Positions 1-5,126 of a stretch of 5,136 nt of DNA are shown here, piece by piece. The stretch's first letter is position 1; every line of letters begins with the position of its first letter. Origin of the DNA: an uncultured Atopostipes sp. (lineage in GTDB: Bacteria > Bacillota > Bacilli > Lactobacillales > Carnobacteriaceae_A); NCBI GenBank assembly GCA_947296835.1, contig CAMYQS010000120.1, forward strand, positions 1-5,136, written 5' to 3'. The position numbers and the translations under genes were made by a program. Below the pieces are notes generated by a model. The model worked only from the letters and a program-made list of their open reading frames with translations, had not been told where the DNA came from and did no database searches.

Positions 1-1
1 C

Positions 2-67
2 GACGACACCGACTACGACGACACCGACTACGATGACTCAGACTATGACGACTCAGATTACGACTAG
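2..67 (+). CDS. 3' end of a gene with an acidic DDTDY/DDSDY pentapeptide repeat tail (partial)
   Basis: An open frame enters from the left edge and stops at TAG (65-67). The 21 visible residues are a tandem pentad: DDTDY twice, DDSDY twice, then a final D. The DNA repeats with a 15-bp period. The first two units are identical at the base level; the later two differ by synonymous changes and Thr-to-Ser swaps, as expected from repeat expansion followed by drift under coding constraint. The tail is strongly acidic and presumably disordered. Nothing of the upstream domain is visible, so the function is unknown. One possibility is a paralogue of the acidic-tailed YflT-like protein at 3351-3941, whose tail also contains a TDY/DSDE stretch, but this is only a compositional resemblance. 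The reading frame is supported by the repeat and by a terminator 38 bp after the stop. Confidence 0.72.
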   Translation, partial: DDTDYDDTDYDDSDYDDSDYD

Positions 68-104
68 TTTAATTCAAAAACACAATATGACTGAAAGACT
101 AAAT

Positions 105-134
105 AAGCAGCCCGTTCCCTCTGGGCTGCTTTTT
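105..134 (+). terminator. Rho-independent terminator of the acidic-repeat gene
   Basis: A perfect 9-bp stem pairs AAGCAGCCC (105-113) with GGGCTGCTT (123-131), with a 9-nt loop, followed by a run of five T (130-134). It lies 38 bp after the stop of the partial gene and upstream of the next promoter, so it separates the two transcription units. Confidence 0.92.
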
Positions 135-185
135 ACATAGGACTATCTCGCTGTTCAATAAAATCTATCAATAAACAAGAAGTTT

Positions 186-194
186 TGCTATGAT
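186..194 (+). promoter_or_regulatory. Extended -10 promoter candidate for the VTC-DUF4956-CotH operon
   Basis: TGCTATGAT matches the extended -10 pattern TGnTATAAT with one mismatch. No good -35 box lies 16-18 bp upstream, which extended -10 promoters tolerate. Transcription would start near base 201, giving a short leader that retains the AAAGGAG at 214-220. A second -10-like hexamer, TATAAC (205-210), is also present but has no partner and would begin transcripts at about the ribosome site. Nothing else is seen between the preceding terminator and the gene. Confidence 0.45.
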
Positions 195-213
195 TGAGGA
201 AAGATATAACAGT

Positions 214-220
214 AAAGGAG
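214..220 (+). promoter_or_regulatory. Strong ribosome binding site pointing to a start upstream of ATG 248
   Basis: AAAGGAG is the only good Shine-Dalgarno sequence before the VTC gene. It ends 27 nt before the ATG at 248, much too far for normal initiation, but 9 nt before an in-frame ATA at 230-232. The in-frame codons upstream of 248 run TAG (221-223), GTT, ACA, ATA, AAA, GCG, AAA, GCA, CCG, so no ATG, GTG or TTG lies nearer the site. Confidence 0.6.
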
Positions 221-247
221 TAGGTTACAATAAAAGCGAAAGCACCG

Positions 248-922
248 ATGAAACTGCGTCACGAATACAAATTCAGTATTAATCAAGCGGATGACTATAT
301 TGTGGCCAGCCGTTTACGGAAGTTATTTCAACATGATGCTTTTGCGGATGAAACAGGTATTTACCGGGTAAGCAGCTTGTACTTCGATACGCCTAACGAT
401 AAGGCACTACGTCAGAAGCTAGATGGGGTTAGTGAGCGTGAAAAATTTCGGATTCGTTATTACAATGATGACTTGAGTTTTATGCGATTAGAGAAGAAAA
501 TCAAGAGAGCAAAGATGAATGCCAAATTTAATACACGGATCTCAAAAGAACAGGTGGAGAAAATTCTCCGTGGTGAAACTGACTTCCTACTACACAGCGA
601 AGATGCGCTAATGATTGAGTTGTACAGTAAGATGAGAGGCCAGTTATTGAAACCGAAGTCGATTGTGACTTATGAGCGCGAAGCTTTTCAATATATACCA
701 GGCAATGTTCGGATTACAGTCGATCGTAATGTCCGGACAACACTGGATTCCAAGCACTTCCTAGATGTAAATGCTGTTCATATGGATGTGGAACGTGGCT
801 TCAATATTTTTGAGGTGAAGTATGATGAGTTTTTACCAGAAATTGTAAAATTAGCCGTACAAATCCCTAATCGACAAGCACGAGAAAATTCAAAATACGC
901 ATTGAGTCGCCGCTTTGATTAA
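248..922 (+). CDS. VTC-domain protein (polyphosphate polymerase-like, triphosphate tunnel fold)
   Basis: This is a 224-residue soluble protein with no signal peptide or membrane segment. It is essentially one VTC domain, the domain of eukaryotic VTC4 that polymerises ATP gamma-phosphate into polyphosphate inside a tunnel lined with basic and acidic residues. Visible family motifs, in order, are RHEYK (4-8), SLYFDT (43-48), REKFRIRYY (64-72), RLEKKIK (80-86), YEREAF (142-147), RITVDRNVR (155-163), FEVKYDEFLPE (188-198) and the C-terminal SKYALSRR (215-222). The alternating Lys/Arg and Glu residues on these strands are the expected tunnel-facing positions, and none is obviously missing. It is the first gene of an operon with DUF4956 (21 bp downstream) and CotH. 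ATG 248 is the first conventional start, but it lacks a ribosome site at the right distance. An ATA at 230 would add six residues (M/I-KAKAP) and fits AAAGGAG. Family assignment is firm; polyphosphate synthesis itself is not proven for such bacterial stand-alone homologues. Confidence 0.9.
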   Translation: MKLRHEYKFSINQADDYIVASRLRKLFQHDAFADETGIYRVSSLYFDTPNDKALRQKLDGVSEREKFRIRYYNDDLSFMRLEKKIKRAKMNAKFNTRISKEQVEKILRGETDFLLHSEDALMIELYSKMRGQLLKPKSIVTYEREAFQYIPGNVRITVDRNVRTTLDSKHFLDVNAVHMDVERGFNIFEVKYDEFLPEIVKLAVQIPNRQARENSKYALSRRFD

Positions 923-943
923 TTATGACGAGGAGTTTTTAAG

Positions 944-1621
944 ATGACGTTTAACTTTCAAGATATTTTTAAGTCCAGTTTTTTAGAGAATGTAGATTCC
1001 ATTCCGGTATTGGATATGGTGTTAGCCCTAACGCTATCATTCGCGCTGGGCTTGTTTGTTGCTTTTGTATATAAGAAATCCTATGCCGGTGTCATGTATT
1101 CATCGAGCTTTGGGGTGACATTGATCGCCTTGTCGATGATTACGACGCTACTCATTTTAGCCGTAACGAGTAATATCGTTCTGTCCCTTGGAATGGTGGG
1201 GGCGCTGTCGATTGTGCGTTTCCGTACAGCGATTAAAGAAGCTTCAGATATCGCCTTTTTATTTTGGAGCATTGCGGTGGGGATTGTACTTGCTGCAGGA
1301 TTAATTCCATTAGCGGTATTTGGCAGTATTCTTATCGGGGTCGTCCTATTGGTTTTCTCCTCACGTCAAACCTTTGATCAACCGTATATTTTAGTAGTTC
1401 ATTGTGAGAATCGTGAAATAGAAGCCGAAGTTAAAGCGCATGTGCAACAACATGTAAAAAAACTCGCGCTAAAAAGTAAAAGTGTTGTCCCGAATCAAAT
1501 TGAACTAAACTACGAAGTGCGCCTGAAGAGTGATGATACGGATTTTATGCATCAATTAGCGGAGGTTCCGGGTGTGACCAACACCATCTTAGTCTCTTAT
1601 AATGGCGACTATATGAGTTGA
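944..1621 (+). CDS. DUF4956 family polytopic membrane protein
   Basis: This 225-residue protein has a hydrophobic N-terminal half and a soluble C-terminal domain. Likely membrane segments are at about 21-43, 50-74, 102-121 and 122-138. A further hydrophobic stretch at 76-92 leads into the family signature SLGMVGALSIVRFRTAIKE (81-99). The remaining ~85 residues alternate strand-like and helix-like stretches and end in a segment with GVTNTILVSY, suggestive of a small ACT/ferredoxin-like domain in the cytosol. The start is set by AGGAG at 931-935, 8 nt before ATG. The stop TGA overlaps an out-of-frame ATG, and the CotH start lies 4 nt beyond it, so translation is probably coupled. DUF4956 genes are commonly found beside VTC-domain and CotH genes. 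No biochemical role is established to my knowledge; a role as a membrane partner or channel for the VTC protein is inference. Confidence 0.9.
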   Translation: MTFNFQDIFKSSFLENVDSIPVLDMVLALTLSFALGLFVAFVYKKSYAGVMYSSSFGVTLIALSMITTLLILAVTSNIVLSLGMVGALSIVRFRTAIKEASDIAFLFWSIAVGIVLAAGLIPLAVFGSILIGVVLLVFSSRQTFDQPYILVVHCENREIEAEVKAHVQQHVKKLALKSKSVVPNQIELNYEVRLKSDDTDFMHQLAEVPGVTNTILVSYNGDYMS

Positions 1622-1625
1622 TGGC

Positions 1626-3029
1626 ATGATAAAAGACAAAAAGTTTGATTGGATTGTGTTAATTGTTGGCGTACTAACTCTATTCCTGACGTTTGTTTTT
1701 ATTAACGGAGAGAAATTCGGACTACAATCGGCATCACGTAATCCGGGTTATGAAGACCGTTTATTTGATAAAACAATGGTCCATGAAATTGATATTCAAA
1801 TAGATGAAAAAGATTGGGCGAATATCTTAGAAAATGCCCTTGATGAAGAATACCATCGAGCAAATATTTTAGTCGATGGAGAGCTGTTTCGTGATGTCGG
1901 TATTCGTACAAAAGGAAATAACTCCTTACGCTTAACGGATCGATATGGGCATAAACGATTTAGTTTAAAAATAGAAATGGATCACTATGGCTTTAATCAT
2001 TATTATGGCCTGGATAAATTTTCATTGGATTCTTCCTTTCAAGATAATAGTTATTTAAAATCGTATTTAACGTATGACATGATGGAATTTTTAGACGTGC
2101 CATCTCCATTAACAAGCTATACTTGGGTGAAAGTAAACGGCGAAGATTGGGGTCTTTTTCTAGCGATAGAAGAACCGGAAGAAGCCTTTGCTCAGCGTAA
2201 TTTTGGTAAAGACTATGGCCAGCTTTACAAACCAGGTTACCGCAGTTTAGAGGATGAAAATGAGGATGTAGCTTTGCGTTATATCGATGACGATCCGGTT
2301 AGTTACCCAGGGATTTTCGACAATGCGAAATTCAAAACGACCAAAGCGGATGAAAAACGTGTGGTTGAAGCCTTGCGTGTTTTATCCACGGGAGAAGATT
2401 TAGAATCGGTGATAAATGTCGATGAAGTCCTACGCTTCTTCGTGGCGCAAGTGTTTGTCGTGAATCTGGATAGCTATTTAGGACGGACGGGTCACAACTA
2501 CTTTCTGTATGAGGAAGATGGTATGATTTCGATGTTGCCTTGGGACTATAACCTCGCGTTTGGTACGTATTCATTAGGGATGCCAAATCCCATTAATGAT
2601 GCTGAACTTTATGTGAACTACCCAATCGACACGCCTGCTTCGGGTGAGATTATGCTGAAGCGTCCACTTTATCATAACTTGATGTTGGTTGATGAACACT
2701 ACCGACAGTACCATGAATATTTTGATTACTTTATAACGAACTATTTTGAAAATGGCTACTTTGAAGACTTGGTCGCTGAAGTGACTAAAATGATTTCGCC
2801 TTATGTCGAGAAGGATCCAACCGCTTTCATTTTACACGAAGATTACTTAACAGGTGTCGAAACGATTAAAAATTTCAGTATCTTACGTTCTCAAAGTATT
2901 CGCAAGCAACTGAATGGTGAAATCCCATCGAATATTCGCGGACAAGCAGAGGACAATAGCAACTTCATCGATGCTTCGTCGGTATGGCTACCGGACATGG
3001 GTGAAATTGTCGACTTAAAAGATGAATAG
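1626..3029 (+). CDS. Membrane-anchored CotH-family protein kinase
   Basis: The 467-residue protein starts with a basic MIKDKK and a single hydrophobic segment (about 8-27) without an obvious cleavage site, so it is predicted to be an N-in/C-out anchored protein with the kinase domain outside. CotH proteins are atypical kinases; the Bacillus spore-coat CotH phosphorylates serines of CotB and CotG. Family motifs seen are GIRTKGNNSL (92-101), KFSLKI-type strand (111-116), YYGLDKFSLDSS (126-137), VKVNGEDWGLFLAIEEPEE (168-186), GQLYKPG (198-204), NLDSYLGRTGHNYFLY (280-295) and MLPWDYNLAFG (303-313). Asp282, Asp307 and Asn309 lie in the motifs that carry the metal-binding and catalytic residues in the family, and all look intact. 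The tail after about 432 is acidic and probably flexible. There is only a weak ribosome site (ATGAG, 1613-1617), consistent with coupling to the preceding gene, whose stop is 4 nt upstream. It is the last gene of the operon. The substrate is unknown; sporulation is not implied. Confidence 0.92.
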   Translation: MIKDKKFDWIVLIVGVLTLFLTFVFINGEKFGLQSASRNPGYEDRLFDKTMVHEIDIQIDEKDWANILENALDEEYHRANILVDGELFRDVGIRTKGNNSLRLTDRYGHKRFSLKIEMDHYGFNHYYGLDKFSLDSSFQDNSYLKSYLTYDMMEFLDVPSPLTSYTWVKVNGEDWGLFLAIEEPEEAFAQRNFGKDYGQLYKPGYRSLEDENEDVALRYIDDDPVSYPGIFDNAKFKTTKADEKRVVEALRVLSTGEDLESVINVDEVLRFFVAQVFVVNLDSYLGRTGHNYFLYEEDGMISMLPWDYNLAFGTYSLGMPNPINDAELYVNYPIDTPASGEIMLKRPLYHNLMLVDEHYRQYHEYFDYFITNYFENGYFEDLVAEVTKMISPYVEKDPTAFILHEDYLTGVETIKNFSILRSQSIRKQLNGEIPSNIRGQAEDNSNFIDASSVWLPDMGEIVDLKDE

Positions 3030-3032
3030 ATT

Positions 3033-3060
3033 AACTCCTAGAGAAATCTAGGAGTTTTTT
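3033..3060 (+). terminator. Rho-independent terminator of the VTC-DUF4956-CotH operon
   Basis: A perfect 10-bp stem pairs AACTCCTAGA (3033-3042) with TCTAGGAGTT (3047-3056) across a GAAA loop, followed by six T (3055-3060). It begins 3 bp after the CotH stop, so the operon ends here. Confidence 0.95.
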
Positions 3061-3117
3061 CTTAATGATTCTGCTTATATGTGTATATAATTTGGAAATA
3101 TGTGACTAAAAAATTAT

Positions 3118-3146
3118 TTTACATGACATCATTTCAAAACTATAGT
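3118..3146 (+). promoter_or_regulatory. Promoter-like unit 1 (TTTACA-17-TATAGT) upstream of the stress gene
   Basis: The -35 box TTTACA (3118-3123) and the -10 box TATAGT (3141-3146) each differ from sigma-A consensus at one position and are separated by the ideal 17 bp. The spacer carries the imperfect palindrome ATGACATCAT, placed to overlap the last base of the -35 box. A bound protein could therefore block polymerase. Transcription would start near 3153. Confidence 0.6.
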
Positions 3147-3159
3147 CATACATAATTGG

Positions 3160-3188
3160 TTTACATGACGTCATTTACGGATTATAGT
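3160..3188 (+). promoter_or_regulatory. Promoter-like unit 2 (TTTACA-17-TATAGT) with perfect ATGACGTCAT palindrome
   Basis: TTTACA (3160-3165) and TATAGT (3183-3188) are again 17 bp apart. The spacer carries a perfect 10-bp palindrome (3165-3174). This is the best unit of the three, with both promoter boxes and the operator-like palindrome intact. Transcription starting near 3195 would give a leader of about 155 nt that includes the hairpin next to the ribosome site. Confidence 0.65.
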
Positions 3189-3201
3189 CCAGTAAGTTAT
3201 A

Positions 3202-3230
3202 TTTACATGACGTCAATTGGGAATTGTGCC
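3202..3230 (+). promoter_or_regulatory. Unit 3: -35 and palindrome kept, -10 degenerate
   Basis: TTTACA (3202-3207) and TGACGTCA (3208-3215) are conserved, but the position expected for -10 (3225-3230) reads TGTGCC. This copy may act only as a protein-binding site, or be a decayed promoter. A GGGAAT at 3219-3224 gives a vague sigma-B-like look, which I do not trust. Confidence 0.4.
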
Positions 3231-3300
3231 ACAGTGTGTAAAATACGTAAAATCACCACTCTGAGCGTATCAATTGTAATACCTCTGTGCATTTTATAAA

Positions 3301-3337
3301 ATTTGGTTGTATAAAAATTCTTCATTCGCAACCAAAT
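3301..3337 (+). promoter_or_regulatory. 5' leader hairpin directly abutting the ribosome site
   Basis: ATTTGGTTG (3301-3309) pairs perfectly with CAACCAAAT (3329-3337), extendable by one G-U pair, around a loop of about 19 nt. The 3' arm ends immediately before AGGAGG (3338-3343). There is no T-run after it, so it is not a terminator. It could stabilise the 5' end of the mRNA or modulate access to the ribosome site. A weak promoter-like pair, TTGTAA (3274-3279) and TATAAA (3295-3300) with a 15-bp spacer, lies just upstream. Confidence 0.55.
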
Positions 3338-3350
3338 AGGAGGAATTCAG

Positions 3351-3941
3351 ATGAAGAAATCGAAAAAAGTCATGATTGGAAAGTATCGAAATCCAGAAGA
3401 TGTAAAGGCTACGCTACAAAGGCTGGAGCGGGAAGGCTACACTCGAGATGACGTAACACTCTATACGGACAATTCGAATCTTAAGAAGTTTGAAGAAACG
3501 TATGACATTGATATGCTTGCGGATGAAACGAAGACCGTTAACAATGCTGACAACGAATCGCTCTGGGATAAAGTGAAGCACATGGTTTCTTATGATGATG
3601 AGGGAACTGAGCTTAGCGATAGCGAGGCAGAGTTGATTGAACCTTATAAAAAAGATATCAACGCGGGCTATACCGTTATTGCGGTTAGAGAAAGAAAAGA
3701 GCCGGAGAACTCTGCTAACGATGAAGGTACAACCTTATATGAAACCGACACTGAATTGAAGGCAGCCGACATGAACGATGTATCCAATGATGCTTACGAT
3801 AACGGTGATTTTCATGGTGTTTATGAAACCGATCAAAATCGAAAAGATAAAGAACCCACACACTTTGATGATCCCGAGGATTTTGAGAGTGACGTGACGG
3901 GCACAGATTATGTCGATTCAGATGAAATAGACAAACGATAG
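3351..3941 (+). CDS. YflT-like general stress protein with long acidic tail
   Basis: The 196-residue protein has an N-terminal domain like Bacillus YflT (general stress protein 17M family). It has a strand (KVMIGKY, 6-12), a helix over NPEDVKATLQRLEREGY (14-30), DDVTLYT (33-39), the family-typical SLWDKVKHMVS (70-80), and then a helix and strand ending in AGYTVIAVRER (105-115). From about 116 to the end the sequence is low in hydrophobics and rich in Asp and Glu, ending near GTDYVDSDEIDKR, so it is probably disordered. No signal peptide or membrane segment is seen, so it should be cytosolic. The family is stress-induced in bacilli, but its molecular function is unknown. The start is secure: AGGAGG (3338-3343) lies 7 nt before ATG. 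It is monocistronic, preceded by the 42-bp promoter repeats and followed by a terminator. Elaborate regulation fits a stress gene, but the inducing signal cannot be read from the sequence. Confidence 0.82.
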   Translation: MKKSKKVMIGKYRNPEDVKATLQRLEREGYTRDDVTLYTDNSNLKKFEETYDIDMLADETKTVNNADNESLWDKVKHMVSYDDEGTELSDSEAELIEPYKKDINAGYTVIAVRERKEPENSANDEGTTLYETDTELKAADMNDVSNDAYDNGDFHGVYETDQNRKDKEPTHFDDPEDFESDVTGTDYVDSDEIDKR

Positions 3942-3960
3942 AATACAATAATATATTAAA

Positions 3961-3991
3961 AAACCACTCAACGGAATTTGTTGGGTGGTTT
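3961..3991. terminator. Bidirectional terminator between convergent genes
   Basis: AAACCACTCAAC (3961-3972) pairs with GTTGGGTGGTTT (3980-3991) as a 12-bp stem with one G-U pair and a 7-nt loop. On the + strand a short TTTT (3989-3992) follows, ending the YflT-like transcript 20 bp after its stop. On the minus strand the six A at 3958-3963 become a T-run, so the DUF554 transcript can end here too, about 85 nt after its stop; the G-U pair becomes an A-C mismatch in that direction. Confidence 0.85.
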
Positions 3992-4075
3992 TGTTATGAT
4001 TGCTTCGATAGTAGGCATGAATATTGAGTGGGCATTAAGAGCAGCTAAAGTTCCTGAAACAGATACAATATGATT

Positions 4076-4759
4076 TTAGTATAAGAAAAAGAGTAGCATG
4101 GGTACGAAGATTGCGGGGACAAAGTTCATAATCTTAATGTCCGTTATTTCTAAAAGGTTTAAACCGATTAGCATGACTAAAATTCCACCAATAGCATTGA
4201 TGTCGTTGATCATTATGTCTGTTAACAGTATGTTTAAACTGCCCGCAAAAATAACAACCGTCGCTTTACTAAGAAAAATTGGTATGGCAGAAAATACGAC
4301 ACCAATCCCTAAACTAGAAGCTAAAATAATACTTGTAAAAGCATCGATTACAGCGTTGGTCATCATGATGTCATGCGTTCCTGTTAAGCCACTCTCGAGA
4401 GGGCCCATAATTGATAAGGCGCCTACACCCATAATTAAGCTTCCTGTAATTAAACCTTCTGCGAATGTTGAATTGCTATTTTTACTCGCAATTTTCGCTG
4501 CTAGTTTATCCGCAAAGCGAGTAATCTTGTCATCCATACCGAGTACTTCGCCGATTACAACACCTAGTACCATTGATAAAATGATAAAGATTGTGTTCTC
4601 ACCAGAACCCATACCGCGTACCCCTATATAAATAGCACTGACTGCGACAGCCTTCATGACTGCTTTTTCTAAATGATCGGGAATTCCTTTATTAAATAGT
4701 AAACCTAATAGTCCACCAAAAAAGATGGCTAAACCATCCATTATTACGCCAAAAAACAT
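4076..4759 (-). CDS. DUF554 family integral membrane protein (YdfK/YqgA-like)
   Basis: This 227-residue protein is almost entirely hydrophobic, with about six or seven membrane segments: roughly 3-22, 35-48, 56-74, 102-120, 138-160, 163-180 and 187-226 (probably two). The signature stretch EGLITGSLIMGVGALSIMGPLESGL (101-125) matches the conserved glycine-rich core of DUF554, as does the ALGIGV-like SLGIGVVFSAIP (149-160). A charged loop at about 75-100 (DDKITRFADKLAAKIASKNS) is probably cytosolic. Length is normal for the family. The start is supported by GAGGAG (complement of 4769-4774), 9 nt before ATG. The gene is a single-gene unit convergent with the stress gene. Members are annotated as possible transporters, but no substrate is established. 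A codon-biased shadow frame on the opposite strand (4098-4631) is not a gene. Confidence 0.92.
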   Translation of the reverse strand: MFFGVIMDGLAIFFGGLLGLLFNKGIPDHLEKAVMKAVAVSAIYIGVRGMGSGENTIFIILSMVLGVVIGEVLGMDDKITRFADKLAAKIASKNSNSTFAEGLITGSLIMGVGALSIMGPLESGLTGTHDIMMTNAVIDAFTSIILASSLGIGVVFSAIPIFLSKATVVIFAGSLNILLTDIMINDINAIGGILVMLIGLNLLEITDIKIMNFVPAIFVPMLLFFLY

Positions 4760-4797
4760 ATCTATTTTCTCCTCATATAAAAAAACTCACGTCCCCT

Positions 4798-4827
4798 ATT
4801 ATATAGAGCCCTAGTGGGTTATGCAAA
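4798..4827 (-). promoter_or_regulatory. Sigma-A promoter candidate for the DUF554 gene
   Basis: Read on the minus strand, a perfect TATAAT (4803 to 4798) is preceded at 18 bp by TTTGCA (4827 to 4822, four of six matches to TTGACA) or at 17 bp by TTGCAT. Transcription would start near 4791 and give a leader of about 30 nt containing GAGGAG. Confidence 0.55.
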
Positions 4828-4949
4828 CCTATTTTGACGGGGCTTCATTTCACAAAAAGGGGTTTGTGTTATGTCTGTATAGATTTTTTGATATTTTGTC
4901 GTTTTGACTTAAAATCTGTATACCAAGTTAGGGAGAGTGTGGTATATAG

Positions 4950-5126
4950 ATGGAAATGTATTATTATGACGTAACAATCAGAATTTTGGCTTTCATCGTT
5001 TTAAGTTCACTTGTGGGGTTAATATACCTGATGTATTTGAGGGGTTCGGATAAGGGATCATTTTTAAACATGCGAAACATATTTATAAAAGTCGCACCGA
5101 AAGAAAACCTGGTACTTCAGTACTAG
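4950..5126 (+). CDS. Small single-pass membrane protein, hypothetical
   Basis: An ATG at 4950 opens a 58-codon frame ending at TAG (5124-5126). Residues about 8-30 (from DVTIRILAF to LIYLMYL) form one strong hydrophobic helix. A short basic, polar tail (RGSDKGSF...) follows, so the tail should be cytosolic by the positive-inside rule. An in-frame TAG at 4947-4949 fixes the start at 4950 or at the third codon (4956). A ribosome-site-like AGGGAGAG (4930-4937) precedes it, but the spacing of about 12-14 nt is on the long side, and I found no convincing promoter. The family is not recognised. It is divergent from the DUF554 gene. An ATG at 5128 follows the stop at once and might begin the next gene, but only nine bases are visible. 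Confidence 0.5.
   Translation: MEMYYYDVTIRILAFIVLSSLVGLIYLMYLRGSDKGSFLNMRNIFIKVAPKENLVLQY

Larger units (their letters stand above)
3118..3243 (+). repeat. Three tandem 42-bp repeats, each shaped like an operator-containing promoter
   Basis: Units begin at 3118, 3160 and 3202, exactly 42 bp apart. Each opens with the 17-bp core TTTACATGACRTCAWTT. Units 1 and 2 also share TATAGTC 23 bp into the unit; the third is diverged there (TGTGCC). The rest of each unit is not conserved, so selection appears to act on the core and the TATAGT box. The core contains ATGACATCAT (3123-3132), ATGACGTCAT (3165-3174, a perfect 10-bp palindrome) and ATGACGTCAA (3207-3216, perfect over 8 bp). The array occupies most of the gene-free stretch between the CotH terminator and the YflT-like gene. 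A faint fourth unit may precede it, as TATGTGAC at 3099-3106 is in phase. No coding sequence is seen in 3030-3350. Confidence 0.88.

Noticed and set aside
2332..2586. Minus-strand open frame inside the CotH gene (and similar ones at 1081-1272, 1702-1911 and 3715-3948).
   Set aside because: All are antisense shadows of strong coding regions, with no ribosome sites and compositions rich in His, Arg and Ser typical of antisense frames.
3086..3091. Perfect TATAAT shortly after the CotH operon terminator.
   Set aside because: No credible -35 box lies 16-18 bp upstream and it lacks the TGn extension; in such AT-rich DNA this hexamer is expected by chance.
3201..3224. Sigma-B-like pair ATTTAC and GGGAAT over repeat unit 3, tempting because YflT is a general stress protein in bacilli.
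   Set aside because: The match to GTTTAA/GGGTAT is poor, it is absent from the other two units, and the TTTACA-17-TATAGT arrangement explains the repeats better.
3118..3243. Reading the repeats as a CRISPR array.
   Set aside because: Only three units, a 17-bp core with short 25-bp intervals that themselves share a TATAGT box, and no cas genes; the promoter layout fits better.
3996..4073. A 25-codon + strand frame with protein-like composition (begins MIASIVGMNIEW) after the bidirectional terminator.
   Set aside because: It has no ribosome site or promoter, starts just past a terminator and lies in the 3' trailer of the DUF554 gene. It could be a relic of a lost gene, but nothing supports expression and I recognise no family.
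4098..4631. Long + strand open frame opposite the DUF554 gene.
   Set aside because: It lies wholly antisense to a well-supported membrane protein with its own ribosome site and promoter; its translation has no recognisable domain and it lacks a ribosome site.
4896..4924. Possible promoter TTGTCG-17-TATACC for the small ORF at 4950.
   Set aside because: Both boxes are weak and the start point would fall near 4931, cutting into the only ribosome-site-like sequence.
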